A stretch of 64,000 nt of DNA from Aequorivita aurantiaca (GCF_030410135.1 NZ_JAUGQQ010000001.1:248001-312000); one strand, 5' to 3'; positions 17,996-27,712 are shown, numbered from the stretch's first letter. Notes: a model not told the origin generated them from the letters alone. Translations and numbers: made by a program.

Positions 17996-18220
17996 GTGGA
18001 CAATGAAGCTAACAGATATTTAATTCAATTTGGGGACAACCTAAGAAAACAAAGGATTGCCCAAGTATTGTCCCAAAAGCAACTTGCCTTTGAAACTGGG
18101 CTTACAAGAGAATTTATAAATAGAATTGAAAATGGAAAAGTGAACATTTCACTGACCAATATAATGGAAATTGCAAGAGTGTTGAATATTGCCCCAAAGG
18201 ATTTATTGAATTTTAAATAA
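17996..18220 (+). CDS. Small XRE-family transcriptional regulator
   Basis: 74 residues, essentially one helix-turn-helix domain of the Cro/CI type (about 12-66: LRKQRIAQVLSQKQLA, then TREFINRIENGKVN as recognition helix, then the LTNIMEIARVLNIAP helix). No sensor domain. It starts with GTG at 17996. It is divergent from the metalloprotease gene and convergent with the SH3 lipoprotein gene (4 nt between stops), so its target is unclear. Such short XRE proteins can be phage or toxin-antitoxin relics, but no partner is seen. Confidence 0.82.
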   Translation: MDNEANRYLIQFGDNLRKQRIAQVLSQKQLAFETGLTREFINRIENGKVNISLTNIMEIARVLNIAPKDLLNFK

Positions 18221-18224
18221 GTAA

Positions 18225-18986
18225 TCAATCAGCCACCTCCACCTTCTCAAGTTTCATCCCCTCGGCGGCCTTGGTAATGGTTACGGCATAGCCGAACCCA
18301 GTGGTTTTGTAATTATACACAATTTTCTGAAGCTCATTGTTGTTGCGCGCAATCTGTAGCTCGCTTACAAAATCCCCCTTCTTTTTAGCGTTGTTCTGCT
18401 GCGTCTCGCTATTGGCTCCCTTCGGGTTTGGAAATGCAAACTCCCTCGGAATATTGAAAAGCTGCTGTGCAGTAAAAAACGCTTCATGCCATTTGTCAGT
18501 CGGTAAGATAAGCGTTTCGGTTTTTGTGGGTTTGCTCGCCGTGCCGCCGGTAGCTTCGGAATAGTTTACTTTTGGGAAATCCTTCTTCAATTCCTCAGCA
18601 TAATTTTTTGCGGAAGCATTTTCCCCGGGAGGAAAAAATTTCGACATAAACCCATTAAAGGCAAAACCTTTTTGATTGTTGAATTCCACCTCATCCATCG
18701 CGCCGTCAATCCCGCCTACGTTCATCGTTATTTTTCCTTCGGCAGTTGCTATTTTCACCTTCGTGCCCAAAGGCATTACGGCAAGTTTTGCACTTTGCAG
18801 GTTTGGAAATTCCCGCAATGTCAACCCACTTACGGCCGTAACATACATAAAATCGGGGGCCGTTTGCGCAGGAATGGAATCCGTCACAACAGTTGTGGTT
18901 TCTTCGCTGGTTTTACTATCGTTTTTACAGGAAAAAAGCAATGGGAATAATGTAAAGGCAAGAATCGAAAAGGCTATGGATTTCAT
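18225..18986 (-). CDS. SH3-domain lipoprotein
   Basis: 253 residues. Lipoprotein signal with lipobox LLFSC (Cys about 20), a Ser/Thr-rich linker, then a bacterial SH3 domain (about 47-115: MYVTAVSGLTLREFPN ... GTKVKIAT) and a C-terminal domain I do not recognise (about 150-253). Probably periplasmic or outer-membrane bound. It stands alone between the XRE gene and dinB. No enzymatic motif is seen. Confidence 0.75.
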   Translation of the reverse strand: MKSIAFSILAFTLFPLLFSCKNDSKTSEETTTVVTDSIPAQTAPDFMYVTAVSGLTLREFPNLQSAKLAVMPLGTKVKIATAEGKITMNVGGIDGAMDEVEFNNQKGFAFNGFMSKFFPPGENASAKNYAEELKKDFPKVNYSEATGGTASKPTKTETLILPTDKWHEAFFTAQQLFNIPREFAFPNPKGANSETQQNNAKKKGDFVSELQIARNNNELQKIVYNYKTTGFGYAVTITKAAEGMKLEKVEVAD

Positions 18987-19068
18987 AAACTGGTATTTTA
19001 AATCAGTTTAAAGATACGCAGCTTTCATTCATATATAAAATTTTCAGTAAACCGAAGACCGAGGTGGT

Positions 19069-20172
19069 CTAAAATTCAAGTTTCAACTGAACGTCAATGG
19101 AAACTTTTGCCTCGGCCTCCATTTTATGGGTTTCATTATTTAAGTTCGAAATTGAAATCCCCAACAACCGCACAGATTCCTTCATCCTTTCTTGAAACAA
19201 CAGCTCCTTAACAACAGTTAATATTTGTTTTCCGCCATCAATAAAATCCGATAGCGTTCGGCTGCGGGTTTGCAGGCTGAAATCACTATAGCGTATTTTC
19301 AACGTGACCGTTTTGCCGGCAAGTCTGCTTTTTTTCAACCGGTTTTCCACTTCCGCGGCTATTTCTTCCAAACGTTCCATCATAAAGATTTCGGAAGAAA
19401 TGTTTTCGGAAAAAGTATGCTCTGCCGCCAACGACTTTTGAATGCGCGATGGCTTCACTTTGCTGTGGTGAACGCCGCGTACCGCATTATAATAATGTTT
19501 GCCACTCTTCCCGAAATGTTCCTCCAAAAATTCAAGCGAGTGCGTTTTCAAATCCAAACCGGTGAAAATTCCGAGTCGGTACATTTTTTCTTTGGTAACC
19601 TTCCCCACACCAAAGAATTTCTTCACGTCTAAACCTTCCAGAAATGTTTCAACTTCCTCGGGCGATATTGTTTTCTGCCCATTGGGCTTGTTGATATCGC
19701 TGGCAATTTTCGCCACAAATTTATTCACTGATATCCCCGCGGAAGCATTCAAACCAGTTTGTTCCTTAATCATTTTGCGTATTTCCGACGCGATCATCGA
19801 TGCGCTGGGATTCCCTTTTTTGTTTTCGGTAACATCTAAATAAGCTTCGTCCAACGACAGCGGCTCCACCAAATCAGTATATTCCAAAAATATAGCACGG
19901 ATCTGTTTGGAAATTTCACGGTAACGGTCAAAACGCGGACGCACAAAAATAAGCTGCGGACAGTTTCGTTTTGCTGCCACGCCACTCATCGCGCTGCGAA
20001 CGCCAAATTTTCGGGCCTCATAACTTGCCGCGGCAACCACGCCCCGTTGTTCGCTACCGCCCACGGCCAAAGGCTTGCCGCGCAGTTCCGGGTTGTCCAG
20101 CTGCTCTACGGAGGCATAAAATGCATCCATATCTATGTGAATTATTTTTCGAACTGGAAACGGCTCCTGCAT
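19069..20172 (-). CDS. dinB: DNA polymerase IV (Y-family)
   Basis: Error-prone translesion polymerase, 367 aa, the normal length. Catalytic carboxylates are in IIHIDMDAFYASVEQ (D and the steric-gate region, about 11-25) and SLDEAYLDVT (about 103-112); the helix-hairpin-helix and little-finger regions follow (VGKVTKEKM and on). The C terminus MEAEAKVSIDVQLKLEF has a short hydrophobic end that could be a beta-clamp motif. No LexA-type box was recognised. Confidence 0.95.
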   Translation of the reverse strand: MQEPFPVRKIIHIDMDAFYASVEQLDNPELRGKPLAVGGSEQRGVVAAASYEARKFGVRSAMSGVAAKRNCPQLIFVRPRFDRYREISKQIRAIFLEYTDLVEPLSLDEAYLDVTENKKGNPSASMIASEIRKMIKEQTGLNASAGISVNKFVAKIASDINKPNGQKTISPEEVETFLEGLDVKKFFGVGKVTKEKMYRLGIFTGLDLKTHSLEFLEEHFGKSGKHYYNAVRGVHHSKVKPSRIQKSLAAEHTFSENISSEIFMMERLEEIAAEVENRLKKSRLAGKTVTLKIRYSDFSLQTRSRTLSDFIDGGKQILTVVKELLFQERMKESVRLLGISISNLNNETHKMEAEAKVSIDVQLKLEF

Positions 20173-20201
20173 TTTGTAAATTTAATATCTTTAAACAAGC
20201 C

Positions 20202-20275
20202 AAACCTATCGGGTTTTGAAAAACCCATTCGGTTTTTTCCCAAAATTCCTGCAAGGTTTTTCAAAATCTTGTAGG
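20202..20275. repeat. Two adjacent REP-like palindromes with a shared core
   Basis: First, 20202-20235: AAACCTATCGGGTTTT pairing imperfectly with AAAACCCATTCGGTTT. Second, 20248-20275: CCTGCAAG and CTTGTAGG around GTTTTTCAAAAT. Both have a GTTTT/AAAA centre with different arms, as does the palindrome after pyk. They lie in the divergent gap between dinB and the Rossmann-protein gene. Confidence 0.6.
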
Positions 20276-20287
20276 TATATTTATAGT

Positions 20288-20932
20288 ATGAAAACAGCAA
20301 TTATTTTAGGCGCCACGGGGCTTACGGGAAGTATTCTTTTAAAAAAACTTCTGAAAGATCCTACGTTTGAAAGGATTAAACTCTTCTCGCGTAGTTCCTC
20401 GGAAATAAATTCCCCAAAAATTGAAGAACATTTAATAGATATGTTTCAATTGGAAAACCATTCCGAAGCCTTCACTGCCGATGTGGTTTTCTGCTGTATC
20501 GGTACCACAAAATCCAAAACGCCGGATAAGGATACTTATAAAAAAATAGATTATGGCATTCCCGTAACTGCCGCAAAAATGGCAAAGCAAAACAATATTG
20601 AAAACTTTATTGTGATTTCTGCCTTGGGCGCAGATGCGAACAGCAGTATTTTTTACAACAAAACTAAAGGCGAAATGCAGCGTGATGTTTTACAGCAAGA
20701 CATTCAAAACACTTACATTTTACAACCTTCTTTAATTGTGGGTGATAGGGATGAAAACCGTTTTGGAGAAAATGTAGCCATATTTTTTATGAAGACATTC
20801 GGGTTTTTGGTTCCAAAGAAGTACAAAATGATAAAGGCCGAAACCATTGCAGAGGCAATGCTTATTTTAGCGAAAAAGGGCCATTCAGAAAAAATTATCA
20901 CTTCCGAAAAAATTCATGAAATTGGAAAATAA
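20288..20932 (+). CDS. NAD(P)-binding Rossmann-fold protein (HTATIP2/TIP30-like)
   Basis: 214 residues from the ATG at 20288 (MKTAIILGATGLTGS), chosen because the nucleotide loop GATGLTG must lie near the N terminus; a longer frame from 20216 would add 24 unlikely residues crossing a palindrome. An atypical short-chain dehydrogenase without the usual YxxxK clearly placed: VISALGADANSSIFYNKTKGEMQ (split around 123-145) offers S, Y and K in the extended-SDR order. The substrate is unknown. It ends 13 nt before the CYTH gene and is probably cotranscribed with it. Confidence 0.8.
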   Translation: MKTAIILGATGLTGSILLKKLLKDPTFERIKLFSRSSSEINSPKIEEHLIDMFQLENHSEAFTADVVFCCIGTTKSKTPDKDTYKKIDYGIPVTAAKMAKQNNIENFIVISALGADANSSIFYNKTKGEMQRDVLQQDIQNTYILQPSLIVGDRDENRFGENVAIFFMKTFGFLVPKKYKMIKAETIAEAMLILAKKGHSEKIITSEKIHEIGK

Positions 20933-20945
20933 AAATAAAAATTGG

Positions 20946-21425
20946 ATGCAGGAAATAGAGCGTAAATTTTTGGTCACTTCCGAAGCTTTTAAAAATGAAG
21001 CCCATAAACGCACACGAATCGTTCAGGGTTTTTTAAACACCAATCTCGAACGAACCGTCCGGGTACGTATTCAAGGGGACGTGGGGTTTATTACCATAAA
21101 AGGCAAACCCAATGATTCTGGACTTTCCCGTTTTGAGTGGGAAAAACAAATCCCGCTTGCCGAGGCCGAGGACCTGCTTCATCTCTGCGAGCCGGGCATC
21201 ATTGAAAAAACGAGGTATGAGGTTTTCCACGACGACCATACTTTTGAAGTGGATGATTTCACTGGCGAGAATGAAGGTTTAATAATAGCTGAAATAGAGC
21301 TGGAAACTGAGAGTGAACCCTTTTCGTACCCCGAATGGCTGGGAATGGAAGTTACGGGCCAAGTGAAATATTACAATTCAAATTTGAGTAAAAATCCATT
21401 TAAAAACTGGACAAATGAGAAATAA
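20946..21425 (+). CDS. CYTH-domain protein (class IV cyclase/triphosphatase fold)
   Basis: 159 residues from ATG 20946 (MQEIERKFLV). The ExExK signature is EIERKFLV, and alternating basic and acidic tunnel residues follow (RTVRVRI, ITIKGK, FEWEKQIP, IEKTRYEV, EVDDF, IAEIELE), all consistent with an active triphosphate tunnel enzyme. Bacterial members hydrolyse tripolyphosphate or related triphosphates. An in-frame ATG at 20916 would overlap the previous gene and add ten residues outside the domain. It overlaps the next gene by 11 nt. Confidence 0.85.
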   Translation: MQEIERKFLVTSEAFKNEAHKRTRIVQGFLNTNLERTVRVRIQGDVGFITIKGKPNDSGLSRFEWEKQIPLAEAEDLLHLCEPGIIEKTRYEVFHDDHTFEVDDFTGENEGLIIAEIELETESEPFSYPEWLGMEVTGQVKYYNSNLSKNPFKNWTNEK

Positions 21426-21909
21426 ACTAATTGTTTCACTTGTGTTGTTTTCACTATTAAGTTGTGAAACCAAAATCGAAAAAGAAATTATCACAGAACC
21501 CTGCCCCGAGGAAGCGAAAATTCCAATGGCAGAACTGAAAAAGCAATTGACCGAAAAAGGCTTTCAAACTTTTGACTATGTCGATGAAAAATCTGGCGAC
21601 ACCATTTTAATGCAACAATATTTTATCGCTTTTTTGAAAACGGGAACAAATCGTTCGCAATCAAAGGAAGAAACGGACAGCCTTCAAAAGTTGCATTTGG
21701 CGCATTTGGGCAGAATGTACGAAGAAGGTTTTGCGGATATTTCGGGCCCGTTCGGCGATGATGGCGAAATTCGCGGTATTACTATTTACAACGTTCCCAC
21801 CCAAAAAATGGCGGACAGTTTGGCAAATATGGACCCAATGGTAAAATCCGGTAGATTGGAAATTGAAATCCACCCTTGGTGGGCGGCAAAAGGGTTTCCG
21901 CTACGATAA
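21415..21909 (+). CDS. Lipoprotein with YciI-like domain
   Basis: 164 residues: lipoprotein signal with LLSC lipobox (Cys 17), then about 120 residues resembling a YCII-related ferredoxin-like fold (MQQYFIAFLKTG, HLAHLGRMYEEGFADISGPFGDDGEIRGITIY, split here by short gaps, and LEIEIHPWW at the end). The conserved HL..H and GPF region suits YciI proteins, whose activity is poorly known. Starts inside the end of the CYTH gene (11-nt overlap). Confidence 0.7.
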   Translation: MRNKLIVSLVLFSLLSCETKIEKEIITEPCPEEAKIPMAELKKQLTEKGFQTFDYVDEKSGDTILMQQYFIAFLKTGTNRSQSKEETDSLQKLHLAHLGRMYEEGFADISGPFGDDGEIRGITIYNVPTQKMADSLANMDPMVKSGRLEIEIHPWWAAKGFPLR

Positions 21910-21920
21910 TAAATTTTCTT

Positions 21921-21959
21921 CAAAAAAAATCTGCTTCGAAATAAATTCCGAAGCAGATT
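21921..21959 (-). terminator. Terminator of the RND efflux operon
   Basis: 11-bp arms AATCTGCTTCG (21929-21939) and CGAAGCAGATT (21949-21959). On the minus strand the stem runs into eight T, which fits termination after the outer membrane factor gene (stop at 21991). It lies between convergent genes and may also slow plus-strand transcription. Confidence 0.75.
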
Positions 21960-21990
21960 TACAATCAACAATAAAACCAACATTAAAAAC

Positions 21991-23379
21991 TTATCTCCAA
22001 CCGCCTCCCAAGGCCTCGTATAAATCTACAATTGCTTGAAGACGGTTGTTTTTTACGGCAACCAAATCTAGGTTAGAAGTAAGGGCAAGGCCCTGTGCAA
22101 CCAATACCTCCAAATAATTTGCCATACCACTATCTAATAATTCCTGTGAATATCCAGCAGCCAAAACATAAGCTTCATTTTCATTTTCCTTAATTCTGAT
22201 TTTCTCCGTTGCAGCTTCAATGGAATACATAGCATCTGACACTTCTTTTCCTGCAACTAGCAGGCTGTATTTAAATTCTAGCAAGGCCTGTTCCTGTCTT
22301 GCCTGTGAAACTTCAAATTCAGTTCGTATTTTTCTGCCATTGAAAATAGGTTGGGTTAACCCGCCAACAACCGATGCAAACAGCGAGTTCACATTCAAGA
22401 GTTTATCGAGTTCCAAACTTTGAAAACCTCCATTTGCAGTAAGTGATAGGGAAGGATAAAAGTTCGCCCGTGCCACATTGGTAAGCTCGAAGGCGTTCAT
22501 TAAACTAAACTCTGCCGCCATTACATCCGGCCTGTTTCTTAATAATTGCGCGGGCACGCCCGTTTCCAATGGAATTGCAATATTTTGCTCCTCTAACGTA
22601 CTTCGTCGCATGGATTGTGGCGCCGCCCCGAGTAGAATGGACAATGTATTTTCCACAAAACGGCTTTGTGTTTCTAAATCGACCAAAATAGCTTTTGCAG
22701 TAAATAATTGGGCCTCGGTTTGCTTTACTCCAGCTTCGTTCCCTATGCCGGCATCCTTTAGGGCAACAGTAGTTTCCAATCCTTTGGTTCGGGTTTCAAT
22801 TGTTTCGGTGGTTACCCGAATTTGCTCATCAATGGCCAAAAGTTGGTAATAGGAAGAGGCAATATTTGCCACCAATCTACTTTTAACGGCTTGGTGTGCG
22901 GCTACGGTTTGTAAATAGGAAGCATCAGACGCACGCTTTGCACTTCTTATTTTTCCCCAAATATCGGCTTCCCAAGAAAGGCCGCCGGCAATTTCAAATT
23001 GATTTGCGGACGAAATATCCCCAAACTGACTGCTTTCGGAAAACTCCTGATGCGTTGCCCGAGCACTGGCGTTCAAAGTGGGAAAGTACCCTGCTCTTCC
23101 TTGTTTAACATAGGCTTCGGCTATTGCAATTTGCTGTAATGCAATGCGAATATCCATATTGTTACGTAGACCTTCCTCAATATAATTTTGAAGAATTGTA
23201 TCCGTAAATATTTCCTTCCAAGAAAGTGTTGCGATGGATAAACTGTCCTTCGGTAAATTCTCGGTTCGGAAATTTTGGGATACCTCCACAGTTTCAGGCC
23301 TACCATATTCTTTGGTAACCAAGCAAGATTGTAGGGACAATAAGATTAATGTGAATATAATTCCTTTAGTAATTTTCAT
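21991..23379 (-). CDS. RND efflux outer membrane factor (TolC/OprM/NodT type)
   Basis: 462 residues, lipoprotein (LQSC lipobox, Cys about 19), with two OEP repeats (about 60-245 and 275-460) giving the trimeric barrel plus alpha-helical tunnel that carries drugs across the outer membrane. The AEAYVKQGRAGYFPTLNASA-type motif (trimmed) and LLRNRPDVMAAE are family hallmarks. Last gene of the operon gbsR-adaptor-pump-channel; it follows the pump gene by 14 nt. Confidence 0.93.
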   Translation of the reverse strand: MKITKGIIFTLILLSLQSCLVTKEYGRPETVEVSQNFRTENLPKDSLSIATLSWKEIFTDTILQNYIEEGLRNNMDIRIALQQIAIAEAYVKQGRAGYFPTLNASARATHQEFSESSQFGDISSANQFEIAGGLSWEADIWGKIRSAKRASDASYLQTVAAHQAVKSRLVANIASSYYQLLAIDEQIRVTTETIETRTKGLETTVALKDAGIGNEAGVKQTEAQLFTAKAILVDLETQSRFVENTLSILLGAAPQSMRRSTLEEQNIAIPLETGVPAQLLRNRPDVMAAEFSLMNAFELTNVARANFYPSLSLTANGGFQSLELDKLLNVNSLFASVVGGLTQPIFNGRKIRTEFEVSQARQEQALLEFKYSLLVAGKEVSDAMYSIEAATEKIRIKENENEAYVLAAGYSQELLDSGMANYLEVLVAQGLALTSNLDLVAVKNNRLQAIVDLYEALGGGWR

Positions 23380-23393
23380 AATCGAATATCTTT

Positions 23394-26300
23394 TTAGTTT
23401 TCGTCTTCCGTTTGCTCAACAACGGGTTGCGGTGTTTTACTTACTTTTTCCTGTAACCATTGGAAAAAGATAAACAGAATCGGGATTACGAAAACCCCCA
23501 GAATTGTTCCTATCAACAAACCGCCAACGGCTCCTGTACCAATGGAACGGTTACCCGAGGCGCCCACTCCGCTAGAAAGCACCAACGGCATCAACCCAAA
23601 TATGAAAGCGAACGAAGTCATTAAGATGGGTCGCAATCTCGCTTCTGCGCCATCAATTGCCGCATCTAAAATAGATTCACCCTGCTTTCTTCGTTGCAAT
23701 GCGAATTCAACAATAAGAATTGCATTCTTCGCGAGAAGTCCAATAAGCATAATGAGCGCAATCTGGAAATAAATGTTGTTCTGCAAGCCCGTAAGCTGCG
23801 TGGTAATATATGCGCCGAATACGCCAACGGGTAATGATAACAATACCGAAAATGGCAATAAATAACTTTCATATTGGGCGGCGAGTAGGAAGTACACAAA
23901 AACCAACGACAGTATAAAAATCATGGTAGTTTGGTTTCCGGCGTTTTTTTCTTCCAAAGTAAGTCCGGAATACGCAATATCAAAATTACTTGGAAGCGTC
24001 TGCTTTACTTCTTCCACGGCATTAATCACGTCGCCCGTACTATAGCCTGGCGCTGTAGCGGCGGTAACTTTGGTTGAATTGAAGAGGTTAAAACGGGTTA
24101 CGGATTGTGGCCCGTAAACTCTTTTTAGCGAGACAAACTGTGTGATAGGTGTCATTTCGCCACTTGCCGTTCTCACATAAATGCTGTTTAAATCACTTTC
24201 CTCGGCCCTATCTTCGGGCAATGCCTGCACATAAACGCGGTATTGTTTTCCGAAGCGCGAAAAATCTGCAGCAAAAATACTCCCAATATAACCTTGAAGG
24301 GTATTAAAAATAGATTGCACCGAAACCCCGGCTTCCTTTGCCAAAGGTACGTTCAGCGTCATTTCATATTGCGGGTAACGCGTGTTGAAGGATGATTGTG
24401 CGTATTGAATTTCAGGGCGCTCCGTTAATTTTCCTAAAAATTCCTGGTTTACTTTATCCAAATCGGTAAAACTTCCTCCCGAACGATCCAATAAATTGAG
24501 CTCGGCACCCGCAGAGTTTCCAAAACCTGGGATACTTGGCGGCGAAAAGAAAATAATCTGCGCCTCCGGAATCTGGGCGGCAATGCCGAAAAGTTGGCCT
24601 GTAATTGATTCAACGGAAAGAGATTCATCTTTCCTATCTTCCCAATTGTCAAGGCGAATAAATCCGAGACCGTAGTTGCTTCCGGCGCCGCTTATCAAGC
24701 TTCGGCCATCAATAACCGAAACCCCTTGAACGCCGGGAAGATTCTTTATTTTGGAATATAGAATTTGGTTCACTTCGTGGGTTCTGTCAATGGAAGATCC
24801 CGCGGGAAGTTCCATATTCATAAATACAATTCCGCGATCTTCATCGGGCACAAATCCCGTTTTTGTTACGGAAGAAGACCAAATAATTCCGCCCACCGCC
24901 AAAAGCAAAATGAATACTGTAATCCATTTGTGACGGTATAAATAATGAACGGATTTACCGTATTTGTTCACGGTAGCCTTAAAACCTCTGTTGAAGCCGT
25001 TGAAAAATTTCTGAATAAAGCCTGGTTTATTGCTGTTCTGTTTTTCATCGTGACCTTTCAAAAATAAGGCACACAAAGCTGGTGTTAACGTAAGCGCGTT
25101 TACTGCGGAAATGATAATTGCCACAATTAAGGTTACCCCGAATTGTTCGTAAAATACGCCCGTTGGACCTTTAATAAAAGTTACGGGAATAAACACGGCA
25201 GACATCACCAAAGTAATGGAAACAATGGCGCCGGAAATTTCGTGCATCGCATTGAGCGAAGCTTTTTTGGCACTTTTTTCGCCTTCATCAATCTTTGAAT
25301 GCACCGCCTCGACGACCACAATGGCATCATCTACCACAATACCAATGGCCAATACCAATGCGAAAAGCGTTAAAAGGTTTATGGAATAGCCGAATAAATT
25401 CAGAAAGAAAAACGTTCCGATAATTGAAACGGGGACCGCGATTGCGGGAATTAAAGTGGAACGGAAATCCTGTAAAAAGATAAACACTACGAGGAAAACC
25501 AAGAGGAATGCCTCAACTAATGTAGTTACCACTTTTTCAATGGAAGCGTTCAAAAAGTTATTGGTGTCATACGGAATATAATAGGTAATGCCTTCGGGAA
25601 GATTTGCCTCCACATTTTCCAATTCAACTTTTATGGCATCAATAATTTCCTGGGCATTGGAGCCCTTGGTTTGGAAAATCCCCATATTTACCGCCGGATA
25701 ACCATTGGTCACCGAACCTCCGGCGTATGATTGCGCCCCGAGTTCAATTTTTGCAACATCGCTCAGTCTCAAAAATTCGCCATTCCCCAACGCCTTAATT
25801 ACAATATCGCTGTATTGTTGTTCGGTTTTGTAACGTCCGGAATATTTAATGGTATATGAAAATGCTTCCCCATTATTTTCGCCCAATGCCCCGGCAGCAG
25901 CTTCCAAACTTTGTTCTTTTAAAGCGGCAACAACATCGGAAGGCATCAAACTGTAGGCCGCGAGTTTTTGCGGATTTAACCAAATGCGCATGGAATAATC
26001 CTTTCCCCCGAAAACACTTACATCACCAACCCCATTCACCCTCTGCAATTCTGGGATCACATTTATTTTTAAATAATTCTGAAGATAGGTATCGTCATAA
26101 TCTTTGTTCGTACTGTAGAAGGAAAGAAACATCAGCGCAGAAGTCTGCTGCTTTGAAGTGGTTACCCCAGTTTGAATTACCGCTTGTGGTAGCAATGAAT
26201 TGGCACGTGCCACGCGGTTTTGAACGTTTACTGCTGCAATATCCGGATCTACATCCTGATCGAAAAAAACGTTGATAGAAGCCGAACCGGTATTGGTCGC

Positions 26301-26543
26301 GGTGGAGGTTAAATAGGTCATTCCCTCAACCCCGTTAATTTGTTCTTCAAGCGGAATTATAACGCTTTCAAGAATTGTCTCCGCGCTCGCTCCGGGATAG
26401 GAAGCATTCACTTGAATCGTGGGCGGGGCAATATCGGGATACTGAGTAACCGGAAGGTTCATTAGACCTAGAACCCCCAGTATTATTATAATTATCGAGA
26501 TAACCGTAGAGAGTACGGGTCTGTTTATAAATGTTTTTAACAT
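23394..26543 (-). CDS. RND multidrug efflux permease (AcrB/HAE1 type)
   Basis: Inner-membrane proton antiporter of 1049 residues with 12 membrane helices and two large periplasmic loops. The start MLKTFINRPVLSTVISIIIIILG is the family N terminus; GIVVDDAIVVVEAV in helix 4 carries the conserved proton-relay Asp pair, and the PSPPSIPGFG-type segment (here FFSPPSIPGFGNSAG) is the substrate-channel region of HAE1 transporters. Expected to export hydrophobic drugs, detergents or bile-like compounds. It lies between adaptor (21-nt gap) and outer membrane factor (14-nt gap). Confidence 0.95.
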   Translation of the reverse strand: MLKTFINRPVLSTVISIIIIILGVLGLMNLPVTQYPDIAPPTIQVNASYPGASAETILESVIIPLEEQINGVEGMTYLTSTATNTGSASINVFFDQDVDPDIAAVNVQNRVARANSLLPQAVIQTGVTTSKQQTSALMFLSFYSTNKDYDDTYLQNYLKINVIPELQRVNGVGDVSVFGGKDYSMRIWLNPQKLAAYSLMPSDVVAALKEQSLEAAAGALGENNGEAFSYTIKYSGRYKTEQQYSDIVIKALGNGEFLRLSDVAKIELGAQSYAGGSVTNGYPAVNMGIFQTKGSNAQEIIDAIKVELENVEANLPEGITYYIPYDTNNFLNASIEKVVTTLVEAFLLVFLVVFIFLQDFRSTLIPAIAVPVSIIGTFFFLNLFGYSINLLTLFALVLAIGIVVDDAIVVVEAVHSKIDEGEKSAKKASLNAMHEISGAIVSITLVMSAVFIPVTFIKGPTGVFYEQFGVTLIVAIIISAVNALTLTPALCALFLKGHDEKQNSNKPGFIQKFFNGFNRGFKATVNKYGKSVHYLYRHKWITVFILLLAVGGIIWSSSVTKTGFVPDEDRGIVFMNMELPAGSSIDRTHEVNQILYSKIKNLPGVQGVSVIDGRSLISGAGSNYGLGFIRLDNWEDRKDESLSVESITGQLFGIAAQIPEAQIIFFSPPSIPGFGNSAGAELNLLDRSGGSFTDLDKVNQEFLGKLTERPEIQYAQSSFNTRYPQYEMTLNVPLAKEAGVSVQSIFNTLQGYIGSIFAADFSRFGKQYRVYVQALPEDRAEESDLNSIYVRTASGEMTPITQFVSLKRVYGPQSVTRFNLFNSTKVTAATAPGYSTGDVINAVEEVKQTLPSNFDIAYSGLTLEEKNAGNQTTMIFILSLVFVYFLLAAQYESYLLPFSVLLSLPVGVFGAYITTQLTGLQNNIYFQIALIMLIGLLAKNAILIVEFALQRRKQGESILDAAIDGAEARLRPILMTSFAFIFGLMPLVLSSGVGASGNRSIGTGAVGGLLIGTILGVFVIPILFIFFQWLQEKVSKTPQPVVEQTEDEN

Positions 26544-26564
26544 GATTGGTTTTTCTTAAAACGG

Positions 26565-27701
26565 TTATCTGAAAACTTTTTCAATTGGTTTGGCAATGCT
26601 GTCAAAAGGCATTTCCTGAGGTACTATTTTTGTATTTCCCCGAAGTTTATTTGCACCCTTTGCTACAATTTTATCACCTTTTTCTAGTCCCGCATCAATC
26701 ACAAAAAGATTTTCAACATCGGCCACAACATTTATTTTTGTGGAGGTTGCGGTGCTGTCCTGCCCCACTTTGTAAACATAAACACTTCCCTGTTGCTCAA
26801 ATGTAGCTTCTTGTGGTACCACTATCGCTTCAGTAAAAACTTTTGGAACCTTTATTTTTCCGCTGTTACCATTGGTTAAAATACGCGATGGGTTGTCAAA
26901 AACGGCTCGAAAGGAAATTGTTCCCGTATTTGGATTCACCTGTGAATTAATGGTTTCAATAGTGCCTTCCTTTTCATATAAACTGCCATTAGCCAATACC
27001 AATTGCACTTTCGGAAATTTTTCGATCTTTTCTTCAATAGTTTCTCCTTCGGCGTTTTGGATGAAATCTAAATACTCCTTTTCATTCATTGAAAAATAGG
27101 CATAAACCTGACTAATATCAGCCACAGTTGTCAATGGAATTTGGGATGAAGGGCTCACCAATGCACCTTTCCGAAGATTAATGGAGCCCACATATCCATC
27201 CACTGGGCTTTTTATATTCCCATAATCAATGTTTGCGGCAATGCTGTTATAGCCGCTTTTGGCTTGTTCCAATTTTGCTTTGGCGGTTTCCAACTGCACT
27301 TTGCTGATGATGTTTTTCTCCACTAAAGGTTTCAACTTATCAACCTCAACTTGGGCGGCATTTACATTAGCACGCGCGGCACCAGCATCTTGGCTCAGGG
27401 TTTGGGTTTCCAACCTAAAAAGTGTTTGTCCTTTTTTCACTTTTTGGCCCTCATCCACCAAAACGTCGGTAATGTATCCCGAAATTTTCGCTTGAACCTG
27501 GCTGTTTGTTATGCCCTCAATACTCGTGGGATAGGTAGTGTATGCAGTCACGGTTTTGGTGGGGATTGCAACCACCGGTAACATTGGCGCCCGTTGTGCC
27601 ATTTGTGCCTGTTGTGCATTTTTATCATCACCACAGGAGGAAAACAATAGCAACACTCCTAAAATTATGGGAAGGGAATAGATCAGATTTTTCTTTTTCA
27701 T
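26565..27701 (-). CDS. RND efflux periplasmic adaptor (membrane fusion protein)
   Basis: 378-residue lipoprotein (LFSSC lipobox, Cys about 23) with a lipoyl half-motif, alpha-hairpin (SQDAGAARANVNAAQVEVDK and following), beta-barrel and membrane-proximal domains. It links the pump to the outer membrane factor. It follows the regulator gene by 11 nt. Confidence 0.93.
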   Translation of the reverse strand: MKKKNLIYSLPIILGVLLLFSSCGDDKNAQQAQMAQRAPMLPVVAIPTKTVTAYTTYPTSIEGITNSQVQAKISGYITDVLVDEGQKVKKGQTLFRLETQTLSQDAGAARANVNAAQVEVDKLKPLVEKNIISKVQLETAKAKLEQAKSGYNSIAANIDYGNIKSPVDGYVGSINLRKGALVSPSSQIPLTTVADISQVYAYFSMNEKEYLDFIQNAEGETIEEKIEKFPKVQLVLANGSLYEKEGTIETINSQVNPNTGTISFRAVFDNPSRILTNGNSGKIKVPKVFTEAIVVPQEATFEQQGSVYVYKVGQDSTATSTKINVVADVENLFVIDAGLEKGDKIVAKGANKLRGNTKIVPQEMPFDSIAKPIEKVFR

Positions 27702-27712
27702 TATTGGTTTAA

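Noticed and set aside
17996-18220. Toxin-antitoxin pair around the XRE regulator
   Set aside because: Neighbouring genes are a secreted protease and an SH3 lipoprotein; no toxin-like gene is present.
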